Notes: generated from the letters alone by a model not told the origin. DNA of 58,441 bases from Ferruginibacter sp. (GCF_014377975.1 NZ_JACMOO010000186.1:1-58441), one strand, 5' to 3'. Positions 35,917-46,015 are shown, numbered from the stretch's first letter. Program-made: numbers and translations.

Positions 35917-37037
35917 AAAATATAGCGCTTGTATCCAACACTTCCTGGTATGTTTACAATTTTCGTAAAGGACTGCTTAAGAAATTAACGGAGCGCTACA
36001 ACGTTTTTGCAATTGCACCAAGAGACAAATTTGTACCAGAAATTGAGGCGCTGGGCTGTATATTTATAGAATTGAAACATATCAATAATCAGGGTAAAAA
36101 CCCTTTTCAGGATATTTTACTTACAATAGAGTTGCGTAAAATTTTTATATCCAATCACATCCAATGTTGTCTTTTTTTTACACCCAAGATTAATATTTAT
36201 GGAAGTATAGCTATTAAATTTACCAGTATTAAAGCCATTGCAACCATTAATGGATTGGGATTTGTATTTAATGATGCGCAGCCCGGATGGCTGCAATTCA
36301 CTGTAAGAAAATTATACCGGATTGCTTTCAAAAAATTAGATGCAGTTTTTTTTCAAAACGAGGAGGATAAAGCTTTTTTTAAAAAAGAAAATATTATAAA
36401 CGGAAGTCAAAATATCTGCGTAGTACGTGGATCAGGAGTAAATGTGGCTGAGTTCAATAATAAAACCCTATTTAGCAATTCTGATAAACTTATTTTTCTT
36501 TTGTCGGCCCGCCTTTTGAAAGAAAAAGGTTTGTACGAATATTTTGACGCTGCCCGGGATGTTAAAAAAAAATATGGTTCTGTTACTTTTGCCTTGCTTG
36601 GCCCTCCAGCCAATAACCCTTCAGCGGTATCTTTAAACATCATCAACGACTTTCATAACCAGGGCATCATTGACTATTGGGGCGTATCAGATAATATGAG
36701 CAATACATTGAATAAGGTAGATGTAATGGTATTGCCATCTTACTACCGTGAAGGTGTTCCCAGGGTGCTGATAGAGGGATTGTCGAAAGGTTTGCCCATC
36801 ATTACTACCAATAATGTTGGCTGCAGGGAAACGGTAGATGATCTGCAAAACGGCTACCTGGTGCCGATAAAGGATACAGAATCTTTAAAAGCAGCCATTG
36901 AAAGGATGATCAGTATATCTGCTGAAGAGAGACTGGCCATGGGTAAGCACAGCAGACAAAAAGCCATTGCTGAATTTGATGAATCTCTTAACCATCAACA
37001 ATATCTTGAAGCAATAAGGAAATTATTCATAATATAG
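35913..37037 (+). CDS. Glycosyltransferase family 4
   Basis: The protein is about 374 aa from ATG 35913 (MKNIALVSNTSWYVYNFRKGLLKKL), which overlaps the epimerase stop; the open frame starts at 35898 but those codons lie inside the epimerase. The sequence resembles GT4 enzymes that transfer hexosamines or uronates to lipid-linked acceptors, with IEX7E region YYREGVPRVLIEGLSKGLPII. Coupling to the epimerase suggests that it uses its product, UDP-galacturonate; this is inference. Confidence 0.85.
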   Translation: MKNIALVSNTSWYVYNFRKGLLKKLTERYNVFAIAPRDKFVPEIEALGCIFIELKHINNQGKNPFQDILLTIELRKIFISNHIQCCLFFTPKINIYGSIAIKFTSIKAIATINGLGFVFNDAQPGWLQFTVRKLYRIAFKKLDAVFFQNEEDKAFFKKENIINGSQNICVVRGSGVNVAEFNNKTLFSNSDKLIFLLSARLLKEKGLYEYFDAARDVKKKYGSVTFALLGPPANNPSAVSLNIINDFHNQGIIDYWGVSDNMSNTLNKVDVMVLPSYYREGVPRVLIEGLSKGLPIITTNNVGCRETVDDLQNGYLVPIKDTESLKAAIERMISISAEERLAMGKHSRQKAIAEFDESLNHQQYLEAIRKLFII

Positions 37038-37258
37038 GTATTATTTTAATCAAGTGTGGTAAAATCAATTTTTTTACATTTTAGTTAGTCATAAATTTAT
37101 TGCTTCGTATTACCCACAGTTGCTGTTTGTACTATATAGAAATTGATTCACAGACTTAAATATTATTAGTTCTATAAATTACGCACCCAGGTATTGTTAA
37201 TTTGCCTCTTAAGTTTATTAAACTATCTTAGCCAAAGAAAAATTAATCTGAAAGAATT

Positions 37259-38107
37259 ATGGATGGTAATGATTTTTTATTTAAAAATGAAGTTGAAGCA
37301 GGCATTAGATTTAAATTCGGGGAAAACTGGATTGAGTTTTTAAAAATACTGAATGATACCAGAATTAAAGAGTCTGAAACTACTTTATGCCAGATGCTGG
37401 ATGTTAGCTCGTTGAAGGATAAATATTTTCTTGATATAGGTTCTGGAAGCGGATTACATTCACTTGCAGCGAGAAACCTGGGTGCTAATGTTCTTTCCTT
37501 TGATTATGATACCGATTCTGTAAACTGCACAATTTATCTAAAAAACAAATATTACCCCAATGACGACGCATCTTGGATTGTTAAACAGGCCTCTGTATTA
37601 GAAAAAAAATTCATGGATACTTTACCGCAATTTGATTACGTATATTCTTGGGGAGTTTTACACCATACCGGTAATATGTATACTTCTATTAGTTATTCAA
37701 TGGAAAAAGTGAAACCCAATGGTTTTTTTTACATTGCTCTGTATAGAAAAACAATTTTTGATAATTTTTGGAAATGGTTTAAAAAATATTATACACGATC
37801 TGGTAAAAGAACGCAGCATTTTTTTCAAAATATCTGGGCCATAAAAATACGATTGGCTTTTTTTGTAAAAAGAAAAGACTTTAATAAAATGATTAAGGAG
37901 TACCATACAGAAAGGGGTATGAATTTTTTTAACGATATCCATGACTGGCTGGGAGGTTACCCATATGAAGCAATTACTCCTGCAGAATGCAGATTATTTT
38001 TCGAAAAAAATAATTTTAAACTTATAAAACAAAATATAGTTAAAGAGGGAGTATCAAAATCTTTTTCAAGCGGGTGTGATGAGTACTTGTTTCAAAAAAT
38101 CACTTAA
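37259..38107 (+). CDS. Class I SAM-dependent methyltransferase, twin of 40190
   Basis: The 282-aa protein has RFKFGENWIEFL near the N-terminus, the SAM motif LDIGSGSGLHSLAARNLG and YSWGVLHHTGNM. These and the overall length match the protein at 40190-41020, so they are paralogues. A basic central region (residues about 165-220) may contact membranes or nucleic acid. It is convergent with asnB copy 3 (39 bases between stops). Confidence 0.85.
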   Translation: MDGNDFLFKNEVEAGIRFKFGENWIEFLKILNDTRIKESETTLCQMLDVSSLKDKYFLDIGSGSGLHSLAARNLGANVLSFDYDTDSVNCTIYLKNKYYPNDDASWIVKQASVLEKKFMDTLPQFDYVYSWGVLHHTGNMYTSISYSMEKVKPNGFFYIALYRKTIFDNFWKWFKKYYTRSGKRTQHFFQNIWAIKIRLAFFVKRKDFNKMIKEYHTERGMNFFNDIHDWLGGYPYEAITPAECRLFFEKNNFKLIKQNIVKEGVSKSFSSGCDEYLFQKIT

Positions 38108-38146
38108 TTTCTAGCTTGCAGGCGGCAAATCAGCTTCCCCTTCTCC

Positions 38147-40021
38147 TTATTCCATCCATTGGTTCCACCACATCTGAAACATTAATAACAACCACAGTTG
38201 GGAAGTATCGGATTCACTGCTGGTGAGGTAATTATCCCGCAAGCTAATCACTGCGTCTTCATTTAGCAGGTTGTGCTTTTGAAGATTTTTTCTGCTTATA
38301 ATATCCATCACCAGGGGCTTTAATTCTCCCCTCAACCATTTATTTATTGGAATACCAAAGCCCATTTTTGGCCTGTCCATTATTTTTTCCGGCAGATAAC
38401 GGTGGGTTAACTTTTTTAATACATATTTTTTATTGCCCTTGTTATACTTTAAAGAAGAAGGCAACTGTGCGGCCCACTCAACAATTCGCTGATCTAAAAA
38501 TGGTTCCCTTCCTTCCAGTCCTGCACTCATAGTGGCACGATCTACTTTAGTTAAAATATCATCGGCTAAATACGTTTTATAATCGGCTGCCAGTACCGTA
38601 TTAATAAAGTCGCTTTTTAAAGGTATATTATCCAAATCAATGAGACTTGCCTTAAATTTTTCAGTTGTATTCAACAATGCGTTTACTTGTTTGCGGGTAA
38701 AATGCCGGCTGAGGTTATCGCTAATTTCCACTTCCGTTTCAGTAGATAAAATTTCACCTAGTTTGGCATATCGTGGATTATTTACGGGTAATTGCTGTAA
38801 TATTTTTGACGATGGCCTGGCTAAAAAAGATGGAATATATTGCTTGATTTTTTTGATTTTAACCAGTTGATCATATCGTCCGTAACCTGCAAAGATTTCA
38901 TCCCCGGCATCAGCAGATAAGGCAACTGTAACCTGCTGCCTTGCAAACCTGCTCACAAGTATGGTTGGAATGGCAGAACTGTCACCAAAAGGCTCATCAT
39001 AAAAATAAGGCAATGTTGGAATTATTTCCAGCGCTTCTTTTGTAGAGCAATAATATTCATGGTGATCTGTACCCAGGTAATGGGCTACTGCTTTCGCATG
39101 TTCCGCTTCGTTGTACTTATCTTCGTTAAACCCTATCGTAAAGGTTTTTATTTTGTTCATACTGTTTTTTTGCAGTATTGCACTAACCAACGAACTGTCA
39201 TAACCTCCACTTAAAAAAACACCCACAGGCACATCACTTACCATCCGGTATTCAAAAGCAGAGGTCAATAATTTTTCAAGATGATCTGTTGCTTCTTCTT
39301 CACCAATATCAATAACCGGCTTATTGTAATAATCCAGCACATTCCAATATTGATGCAACTGCAACTGCTGGTTACTGATATCCAGTATGGCATAATGGCC
39401 CGGAGATAATTTATGGGTATTTTTAAAGATACTGTAGGGCTCTTTTATATAACCGTAACTCAAAAAAAGGGATACGGCTTTTGGTTCAATCTCCTTTTTA
39501 AACACCTTGTATTGATGAAAAGCTTTTAGCTCCGATGCAAATAACAAACATCCGTTCGCAAAATAATAATAGAGTGGTTTAACACCAGCCCTATCCCTGC
39601 ATAAAAATATTTTTTGTAGCCGCATGTCGTATATAACAAACGCAAACATCCCTATAAATTGTTGTACGCATTCAATACCATATTGCAGATATGATTTAAC
39701 GATGACTTCTGTATCGGAATTGGAAATAAACCGGTGGCCTTTGCCTTCAAGCTGGCACCTTAATTCTTTAAAATTGTATATTTCGCCGTTTAAAATAATA
39801 ACCACCTTTTTATCATCACTGTACATAGGCTGATGACCCAAACTGGACAGATCAAGAATGGATAACCTTCTATGCCCTAATCCAATATGGGCATCCGGCG
39901 TTTGAAAAACAACGGTTTCACCGTCATCAGGCCCCCGGTGCCGTAATAACTCGTTGGCCTTTTCAATATCTTCCTTCTGTAACCGTTTATTAAAATCGCA
40001 AAACCCATTTATTCCACACAT
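38147..40021 (-). CDS. asnB: Asparagine synthetase-like amidotransferase (AsnB), copy 3
   Basis: The 624-aa protein starts MCGINGFCDF with Cys2 as nucleophile, has LRHRGPDDGE in the glutaminase domain, SGGYDSS as PPi loop and SADAGDEIFAGYGRY. Both sites look intact. It is flanked by two paralogous methyltransferases, one converging on its 3' end, one diverging from its 5' end. A TAnnTTTG-like element lies 28 bases upstream on the minus strand. Confidence 0.88.
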   Translation of the reverse strand: MCGINGFCDFNKRLQKEDIEKANELLRHRGPDDGETVVFQTPDAHIGLGHRRLSILDLSSLGHQPMYSDDKKVVIILNGEIYNFKELRCQLEGKGHRFISNSDTEVIVKSYLQYGIECVQQFIGMFAFVIYDMRLQKIFLCRDRAGVKPLYYYFANGCLLFASELKAFHQYKVFKKEIEPKAVSLFLSYGYIKEPYSIFKNTHKLSPGHYAILDISNQQLQLHQYWNVLDYYNKPVIDIGEEEATDHLEKLLTSAFEYRMVSDVPVGVFLSGGYDSSLVSAILQKNSMNKIKTFTIGFNEDKYNEAEHAKAVAHYLGTDHHEYYCSTKEALEIIPTLPYFYDEPFGDSSAIPTILVSRFARQQVTVALSADAGDEIFAGYGRYDQLVKIKKIKQYIPSFLARPSSKILQQLPVNNPRYAKLGEILSTETEVEISDNLSRHFTRKQVNALLNTTEKFKASLIDLDNIPLKSDFINTVLAADYKTYLADDILTKVDRATMSAGLEGREPFLDQRIVEWAAQLPSSLKYNKGNKKYVLKKLTHRYLPEKIMDRPKMGFGIPINKWLRGELKPLVMDIISRKNLQKHNLLNEDAVISLRDNYLTSSESDTSQLWLLLMFQMWWNQWME

Positions 40022-40048
40022 ATTATCCTGACTAATTTATGTAAGTAC

Positions 40049-40056
40049 CAAAATTA
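40049..40056 (-). promoter_or_regulatory. Candidate -7 promoter element for asnB copy 3
   Basis: CAAAATTA on the plus strand reads TAATTTTG on the minus strand, matching TAnnTTTG, 27 bases before the asnB start. Confidence 0.4.
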
Positions 40057-40144
40057 ATATTTAATAACTGATATAAAGCTTTCGTCTTCTGTAAGCATTC
40101 ATTTCGCTGGAAACAGGAATAATCACTGCTATTGTGAAAACCAG

Positions 40145-40152
40145 TAATTTTG
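40145..40152 (+). promoter_or_regulatory. Candidate -7 promoter element for the 40190 methyltransferase
   Basis: TAATTTTG matches TAnnTTTG and lies 37 bases before the ATG. It and the minus-strand element at 40049-40056 form a divergent promoter pair about 88 bases apart. Confidence 0.4.
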
Positions 40153-40189
40153 CCACTTTGCAATATAATTGAGTATAATCATACACCAA

Positions 40190-41020
40190 ATGGAAAAGCA
40201 ACATACAGAACAGGTAAAGAGCGGCGAAAGATTTGAATTTGGCGCTAACTGGGCATCCTTTATTGATTCAATAGATGACGACAGAATTATTAAAGCAATT
40301 GTATCACTTAATGAAATGCTGGGAGGCAAAGATTATACGGGCTTAACTTTTTTAGATGCAGGAAGCGGTAGTGGGTTATTTAGTTTGGCAGCCCGGAAGC
40401 TTGGATTTAAAGTATACTCCTTCGATTTTGATAAAAAGTCTGTGGCGTGCACCAGTAAACTAAAAGAACTGTATTTTAAAGATGATCCGGATTGGGTAAT
40501 TGAAGAAGGTTCTGTTTTAAATACCGGCTATTTAAATACTTTGGGGCAATTTGATGTTGTTTATTCATGGGGGGTGTTGCACCATACCGGACAAATGTGG
40601 AATGCGTTTTCAAATGTGGATTTACTGGTTAAACCAACCGGAAAGTTATTTATAGCTATTTATAATGATCAACATTTGGAATCAAAAGTATGGTTGAGGG
40701 TTAAGCAAACTTACAATGCAAATAGTGCAGGCAAACTTTTGGTAACTACATTTTTTGTATGTCTTTATTCTGTTGGCTATTTTTTTCTTGATCTTTTTTT
40801 AGTTAGAAATCCAATCAAACGATATGTAACATATAAGCAGACAAGGGGAATGGCCATGTACACAGATTGGATTGATTGGATTGGTGGACTGCCATTTGAA
40901 GTAGCCTCTGTTGAAGCAATTTTTAATTTTTATAAAAAAAGAAATTATGTCCTTGTTAACCTGGTTACCACCAATCGGCATGGCTGTAATCAATTTGTGT
41001 TTATTAAGGGAAATGGTTAG
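40190..41020 (+). CDS. Class I SAM-dependent methyltransferase, twin of 37259
   Basis: The protein is 276 aa from the ATG at 40190 (MEKQHTEQVKSGERFEFGANW); the open frame begins at a TTG at 40169. It carries LDAGSGSGLFSLAARKLG, YSWGVLHHTGQM and a central membrane-prone stretch (LVTTFFVCLYSVGYFFLDLFL), which its twin lacks in this form. It diverges from asnB copy 3 and converges on the GT4 at 41033 (12 bases between stops). Confidence 0.85.
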   Translation: MEKQHTEQVKSGERFEFGANWASFIDSIDDDRIIKAIVSLNEMLGGKDYTGLTFLDAGSGSGLFSLAARKLGFKVYSFDFDKKSVACTSKLKELYFKDDPDWVIEEGSVLNTGYLNTLGQFDVVYSWGVLHHTGQMWNAFSNVDLLVKPTGKLFIAIYNDQHLESKVWLRVKQTYNANSAGKLLVTTFFVCLYSVGYFFLDLFLVRNPIKRYVTYKQTRGMAMYTDWIDWIGGLPFEVASVEAIFNFYKKRNYVLVNLVTTNRHGCNQFVFIKGNG

Positions 41021-41032
41021 AATGAAGGCGCA

Positions 41033-42268
41033 CTAATTTTTACCCGAACTCAAAATATCCATCCATTTTTTGCATACTACATCGATGGTATATTGTTTGA
41101 CTCTTTTGTAAGATTGTTTACCAAGTTGCTCCAGTTTATTTTTATTATGAAGCAATTCCACAATAGTGTCGGCCCACAATTCGTGATTTTCATTCACGGT
41201 TTCATCCATTAAATCATATCTATGATCAAATAAAGGAAGTAAAAACCCGTAAATTTCGTTCGTGTTTTCATCAAGTAATATCTCTTTTGGACCTGTTGGA
41301 CAATCTGAACTGATTACCGGTAAACCACAAGCCATGGCTTCCATCAGTGCATTGGGAAAGCCTTCGAAAAGCGATGGAAATACAAACAGTATTGCTTTAG
41401 ATAGAAACTGGAATGGGTTGGTTTGACGCCCTGTAATCAGTATATCTGCCTTTAATAATTGCTCCTCAGTATAATGTTTGTCAGCATAAACAATTTCACA
41501 ATCGTTCCTTTGCAAATAGGAAATACAAAATTCATATATCTCTTTATTTTGCGATCGGGCCGTGTCTATTCCACCAATCAGTATTAATTTAGCAGAGGGT
41601 ATTCTTTGTTTCACAATTATAAAAAATTTCACTAATTCAACATGGCATTTTTGCGCATCAAATCTTCCCACATGGGCAATCACTTTATCATTGAAAAAAG
41701 CATTTAAATTATTTGTAAGTGGAAGGCTTGCCTTGTAGTTGATTTCTTCAAAATCATATCCATTTGTTACGAACAATTTATTTTCTATGTTGAATAATTT
41801 CTTTAGTTCTCCGTTTATTTCATTGCTAACGGGAACAATCATATCTGCCTTTTTTAAACAAAATTTATAAAGTCTGTCATATATTTTTTCCCCGGCAGTT
41901 TTGGCCATCAGCGAATTTTTAAAGGAATGCCTCAACGAAGCAATTTTTAGTTCGTTTGTACCCGTAAAACAATTTGCAACAATGGCATTGTCCCCAAACG
42001 AAATAGACACATTGGGATTAAAATGCTGTTTTATCTTTTTCAAACGTTTTACTTTTTCCAGGAGCCCCAGCAATCTTGCAACCAGGCCGTTTTTAGGTGC
42101 TAAAATAATTCTTTTTATATCACATTTATAATTGTACTCGGTTGGTGACGGGGATTCAAAACATACTGCCAGCACCTGGTGATACTGCATCAGATAATTA
42201 CACAAAATCATACCCGCTTTTTCCTGGCCTCCGTTGGCAAAAGACGGTACGATAAATAATATTTTCAT
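41033..42268 (-). CDS. Glycosyltransferase family 4
   Basis: The 411-aa GT-B protein begins MKILFIVPSFANGGQEKAGMI and has the EX7E motif in LFEGFPNALMEAMACGLPVI. The SDCPTGPKEIL donor-binding segment follows, as in other GT4 enzymes of this locus. Donor and acceptor are unknown. It lies 61 bases downstream of the methyltransferase at 42330 on the same strand. Confidence 0.86.
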   Translation of the reverse strand: MKILFIVPSFANGGQEKAGMILCNYLMQYHQVLAVCFESPSPTEYNYKCDIKRIILAPKNGLVARLLGLLEKVKRLKKIKQHFNPNVSISFGDNAIVANCFTGTNELKIASLRHSFKNSLMAKTAGEKIYDRLYKFCLKKADMIVPVSNEINGELKKLFNIENKLFVTNGYDFEEINYKASLPLTNNLNAFFNDKVIAHVGRFDAQKCHVELVKFFIIVKQRIPSAKLILIGGIDTARSQNKEIYEFCISYLQRNDCEIVYADKHYTEEQLLKADILITGRQTNPFQFLSKAILFVFPSLFEGFPNALMEAMACGLPVISSDCPTGPKEILLDENTNEIYGFLLPLFDHRYDLMDETVNENHELWADTIVELLHNKNKLEQLGKQSYKRVKQYTIDVVCKKWMDILSSGKN

Positions 42269-42329
42269 TTTAAAAAATTGGGTACCTAATTTTTGATAAT
42301 TATTTTAACAAGTGCTATTTATAATCGAA

Positions 42330-43091
42330 TTATTTTTTTGACACAATTGTTACCAGGTTGGGTGTAGGATTTTCAGTTAACTTTTTTAAGCCAACACTTG
42401 CGGCAACCCGTAATAATATTTTTTTAGTACCGTATTTAAATGAGCCCAATTGGTATTTGGTGAGATCAAGATTTTTGCAATATTCAATCACAAATCCATG
42501 TTGCTGAAAAAGCGCTGTCATTCTTTCTATAGTAAAAGATTGCATATGCTGCATGTGATGAAACTCTGATTTACAAAACGGACAAAATGTTACATTCCTA
42601 TTTAACGATTCATTAAAGGGAGTAGTAATTAAAATTTTACCCTCTGGTTTTAAAATACGGTACAATTCATCAAGCGTTGCATGCAATGTCTCATCTTGTA
42701 AATGTTCAATAGTTTCAATAAAACTAATACTGTCAAACTGATTATTGTTAAAATCACACGGCAGGTTTTCTATCCATAGCAACTCTTTAATACGGCTGCT
42801 GTTATTGGTTCGCTGTCTTGTTGCTTCAATAGAATCAGGTGAAAAATCCAATCCATAATAATCACCTGTCGGCTCATCAACCATCAAATTTAAAAGATGC
42901 CCTGCCCCACACCCGTAATCAAGTACCTTGCCTTTTAGCATTTTTTGTTTTCGTAACAGGCGTACGAGCCCATTGCCCACACCAGAAGTAAAATATTCAG
43001 TTTGTGATGCTGGGTTTTGACTTATCCAATTCCAAAAATTGGCAATATTAAACGGTTTCCAATCTTTTGGCTGTTTTTTACTAATCTCCAT
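42330..43091 (-). CDS. Class I SAM-dependent methyltransferase
   Basis: The 253-aa protein has the SAM motif LDYGCGAGHLLNLM, the acidic GLDFSPDSIEATRQR segment and IETIEHLQDE. A CPFCKSEFHHMQH stretch (about residues 171-183) looks like a small metal-binding insert seen in some sugar or O-antigen methyltransferases. Substrate is unknown. It is upstream of a GT4 gene on the same strand and downstream of the second flippase. Confidence 0.82.
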   Translation of the reverse strand: MEISKKQPKDWKPFNIANFWNWISQNPASQTEYFTSGVGNGLVRLLRKQKMLKGKVLDYGCGAGHLLNLMVDEPTGDYYGLDFSPDSIEATRQRTNNSSRIKELLWIENLPCDFNNNQFDSISFIETIEHLQDETLHATLDELYRILKPEGKILITTPFNESLNRNVTFCPFCKSEFHHMQHMQSFTIERMTALFQQHGFVIEYCKNLDLTKYQLGSFKYGTKKILLRVAASVGLKKLTENPTPNLVTIVSKK

Positions 43092-43245
43092 ATTACCCCT
43101 TACTTTTTAATAATTGGTGAAGGTAACAACTAAGATAATAAATTGACTAAAATAAAAATAGGTAAATATTAAAGAGATTGCATGAAAGAATTAGTATCAA
43201 TTTGAAGGGGTAAAAAAAACTCATGATAATTATTAATAGTATGAA

Positions 43246-44496
43246 TTAATTCAACAACTGTATTTTCCTAAAAAATGACCTGCGGTTTAATAAGCATAAC
43301 ATTATCATCATAATACACAAATTAACAGCCAATCCCACGGCCGACCAAAAGTAAGTGAAAATACTTGCTGTAATAATATTTACAAACCCGGTAACACCAA
43401 TATTTACAGCAGATTCCTTCTTTTGACCCTGAATAATCATTAATTGAAAATAGAAAGATACGAAGGGTGAAAAAGGTAAGGCAATACTCATAATTTTTAA
43501 TAGTGTAACGGCATAGGATATATCGCCATGATCCTTCCCCATCAAAAATTTAATAATAATTGTTGCACCGGAAAATTGCATGGCAGCTAAGACAAAAAAA
43601 ACTGACCCAATTATTAAAAGTAGTCTTTGGATATTTTTTTTATACAATTCCAGGGAGATAATATACAATTGCGAAAGGTATGGATAAAATGTTCTGTTAA
43701 TAATACTTGCCAGCATGCCTACGGCATTCAATATTTTTTCAGCCACGGCATAATAACCAACCATTAAAGAATTAGTGAAGAAACGTAAAATAAAAATATT
43801 GACTGAACTGTATAAAGGCACTAAAATAATACTTATAAAAACATACAGGCTTTCGTAAAACATTTCTTTTACAAAAAAGATATCCGGTTTTACAAAACTT
43901 TTATTTAAACTTTTTAGCATTAAAACCATTGCGATAATACCAGCAATCATATTACCCGCCGATAAAGCAATGACAGCATACTCTATATCTGTTTTTTCTT
44001 TTACCAATAGTATAATAAGCAATAAGGAGACTGCTTTGGAAATCAATGTAACAAATGTAATGTTCCTCATTTTTTGTATACCCTGAAAATACCAGTCGGG
44101 GAATAACATATTTCCCAATAAGTAAAAGGAAGCTAGGGGAAGTAAATAAAAATGTCCTTTTAAATAAGCGGTAAAGGAACACGCAATAAAAATTACCAGG
44201 GAGATGGTAAATAAGAATGCCTTAATAATATAAACAGCAACAATTATTCGCTTTATCATCAACTCATCTAAAATATTTGCTGATATTCTTTTAGTGGCTG
44301 TTAATCCAAAACCAAAAGAAACAAGCAGGTCGAAATACATGATAAAGGTTTGCACCAGTGAGAAAAAACCGAAACCCTCAATGCCCAGAATTCTTATTAA
44401 ATATGGAAAAGTAATTAATGGAAATAAAATACTTAGGCCCTGAACTACTGATAATGATACAAAATTCTGAATTAGGGTTTTTCGCTGTGCCGACAT
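43246..44496 (-). CDS. Oligosaccharide flippase (Wzx family)
   Basis: The 416-aa protein has about 12 hydrophobic helices and starts MSAQRKTLIQNFVSLSVVQGLSILFPLITFPYLIRILG, typical of Wzx/RfbX flippases. It would move undecaprenyl-linked repeat units to the periplasmic face. It is distinct from the flippase at 24597. It lies 13 bases after a GT2 gene on the same strand. Confidence 0.88.
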   Translation of the reverse strand: MSAQRKTLIQNFVSLSVVQGLSILFPLITFPYLIRILGIEGFGFFSLVQTFIMYFDLLVSFGFGLTATKRISANILDELMIKRIIVAVYIIKAFLFTISLVIFIACSFTAYLKGHFYLLPLASFYLLGNMLFPDWYFQGIQKMRNITFVTLISKAVSLLLIILLVKEKTDIEYAVIALSAGNMIAGIIAMVLMLKSLNKSFVKPDIFFVKEMFYESLYVFISIILVPLYSSVNIFILRFFTNSLMVGYYAVAEKILNAVGMLASIINRTFYPYLSQLYIISLELYKKNIQRLLLIIGSVFFVLAAMQFSGATIIIKFLMGKDHGDISYAVTLLKIMSIALPFSPFVSFYFQLMIIQGQKKESAVNIGVTGFVNIITASIFTYFWSAVGLAVNLCIMMIMLCLLNRRSFFRKIQLLN

Positions 44497-44509
44497 CCGC
44501 TTTAAATTA

Positions 44510-45349
44510 CTATTTTAATTTCCTGATAATTGTGCCTGTAAAAGTACGAAGATAAATATAACGCGACCTAATGAGCCATTTGGCGCAACGCAGTTGATTG
44601 AAGCCTTTTTTAATTGCAAGACTGTGCAGTATTCTATACCCGTCCATATTTTTCAGATGTGGTTTTACCTGCATCGTTTGGCTGCTATTATTTTTATGTT
44701 GTACCCAAACACCAGATATAGTTTTACTCAGTATTATTTTTTTTGTGCTGTTATTCAGGCAGAGTTGTAAAAATGAAAAGATATCCGCCGATAAAATATC
44801 TTCGGTATAAAAACCACTTTGCACCGCCAGATTTCGATTGTATAAAGTAGACACGTGTGAAAAGTGTAGCCTGGTAAAATAACTAAAAAAATAATCTTCG
44901 CCATCCAGCACTAATTCGTCTTCTTGCAAACCGGTAGGCAAAAAATCTGCTTTACCATCGTGGAAACAGGTATGCATCCCCTGATAAAACAATACCTCTT
45001 TTTGGCCTGCAGCCTGTATGGCAGCCATTGCTATTGAAATAAATTGCGGGTTGGTATAATAATCATCTCCATCTAAATTAATTAACCAGTCTGCATAATT
45101 TGCTGCGTTGAGTGCCTTTCGGTAGTTTGCCACCCGACCCACATTCGTATCATTTTTTATGTATTTTATTTTTTTACTGCGCACGTATGGGGCTACTACC
45201 TCATCCGTTGCATCATCGGAATGATCGTCTATCACCAATATTATAAGATTGGGGTAATCTTGCGCTAATGCACTGTCGATAGCTTTTTGTAAATAAGGCG
45301 CCTGGTTATAAGCAGGTATCATTATGCAAACGGCTGGGCAGTCACTCAT
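44510..45349 (-). CDS. Glycosyltransferase family 2
   Basis: The 279-aa GT-A protein starts with IMIPAYNQAPYLQKAIDSALAQDYPNL, has IDDHSDDATDE and the metal-binding LDGDDYY motif at about residues 92-98. It would add a sugar by inversion to a lipid-linked glycan. It forms a compact minus-strand operon: small methyltransferase (6-base gap), this gene, then the flippase. Confidence 0.87.
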   Translation of the reverse strand: MSDCPAVCIMIPAYNQAPYLQKAIDSALAQDYPNLIILVIDDHSDDATDEVVAPYVRSKKIKYIKNDTNVGRVANYRKALNAANYADWLINLDGDDYYTNPQFISIAMAAIQAAGQKEVLFYQGMHTCFHDGKADFLPTGLQEDELVLDGEDYFFSYFTRLHFSHVSTLYNRNLAVQSGFYTEDILSADIFSFLQLCLNNSTKKIILSKTISGVWVQHKNNSSQTMQVKPHLKNMDGYRILHSLAIKKGFNQLRCAKWLIRSRYIYLRTFTGTIIRKLK

Positions 45350-45355
45350 AATAAT

Positions 45356-45955
45356 CTACAATTTTATTAATATAAATTCAACTTCATAACAGGATATGTT
45401 ACTGCTCCAGCTATCTTCATACCATTCTTTCATAAAGGTACTGGCGTTAAATATTACCTGGCACAATTTTCGAAATGGCCTGTTGATGATCCAAGGGGAT
45501 TTAAAATGCAAAAAAACGGCTTTCAATTGTAAGCCCGTATGCAAATTGTAACTGGGCACTTTCCGTTTCAATAAATTATCTTTTACCATGTATGAAAAAG
45601 AGTACAACCCAAAAAATTTTTGATGGGTATAATCAGAATAAAAGTAAGCATTGGAAAAATGTGGCACCACTATTTCAATAAAACCATTTTGTTTTAAAAT
45701 ACGGTTTAATTCAATCAGTAAACCCGGTACATCAGGAAGGTGCTCTAAAAAATGAGTAGCGTGTACTTCATCAACACAACCATCCGGAAAAGCTTTTATC
45801 ACTTCATAAATATCGCCTGTAATATCCACTCCATCGGCATCAAGCATATCTATTCCAATCCAGTGAGGTTGTTTTTTTAAAGGGCCGCAGCCAATATCAA
45901 GTATTACCGTTTTATAAGCGGCAATCTGTGGAAGAATATTTTTTTTGTCTAACAT
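45356..45955 (-). CDS. Class I SAM-dependent methyltransferase
   Basis: The 199-aa protein has a shortened SAM motif LDIGCGPLKKQPHWIGIDMLD and HATHFLEHLPDVPGL, common in small methyltransferases of polysaccharide loci. It starts a compact operon with the GT2 and the flippase. A TAnnTTTG-like sequence is 30 bases upstream. Confidence 0.82.
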   Translation of the reverse strand: MLDKKNILPQIAAYKTVILDIGCGPLKKQPHWIGIDMLDADGVDITGDIYEVIKAFPDGCVDEVHATHFLEHLPDVPGLLIELNRILKQNGFIEIVVPHFSNAYFYSDYTHQKFFGLYSFSYMVKDNLLKRKVPSYNLHTGLQLKAVFLHFKSPWIINRPFRKLCQVIFNASTFMKEWYEDSWSSNISCYEVEFILIKL

Positions 45956-45985
45956 TATACTGGTTTACAAATAATAACACCCGGG

Positions 45986-45993
45986 CAAAAATA
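45986..45993 (-). promoter_or_regulatory. Candidate -7 promoter element
   Basis: CAAAAATA on the plus strand reads TATTTTTG on the minus strand, a TAnnTTTG match 30 bases before the methyltransferase start. Confidence 0.4.
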
Positions 45994-46015
45994 GTTTTTT
46001 TGAACCGCGTTATCT

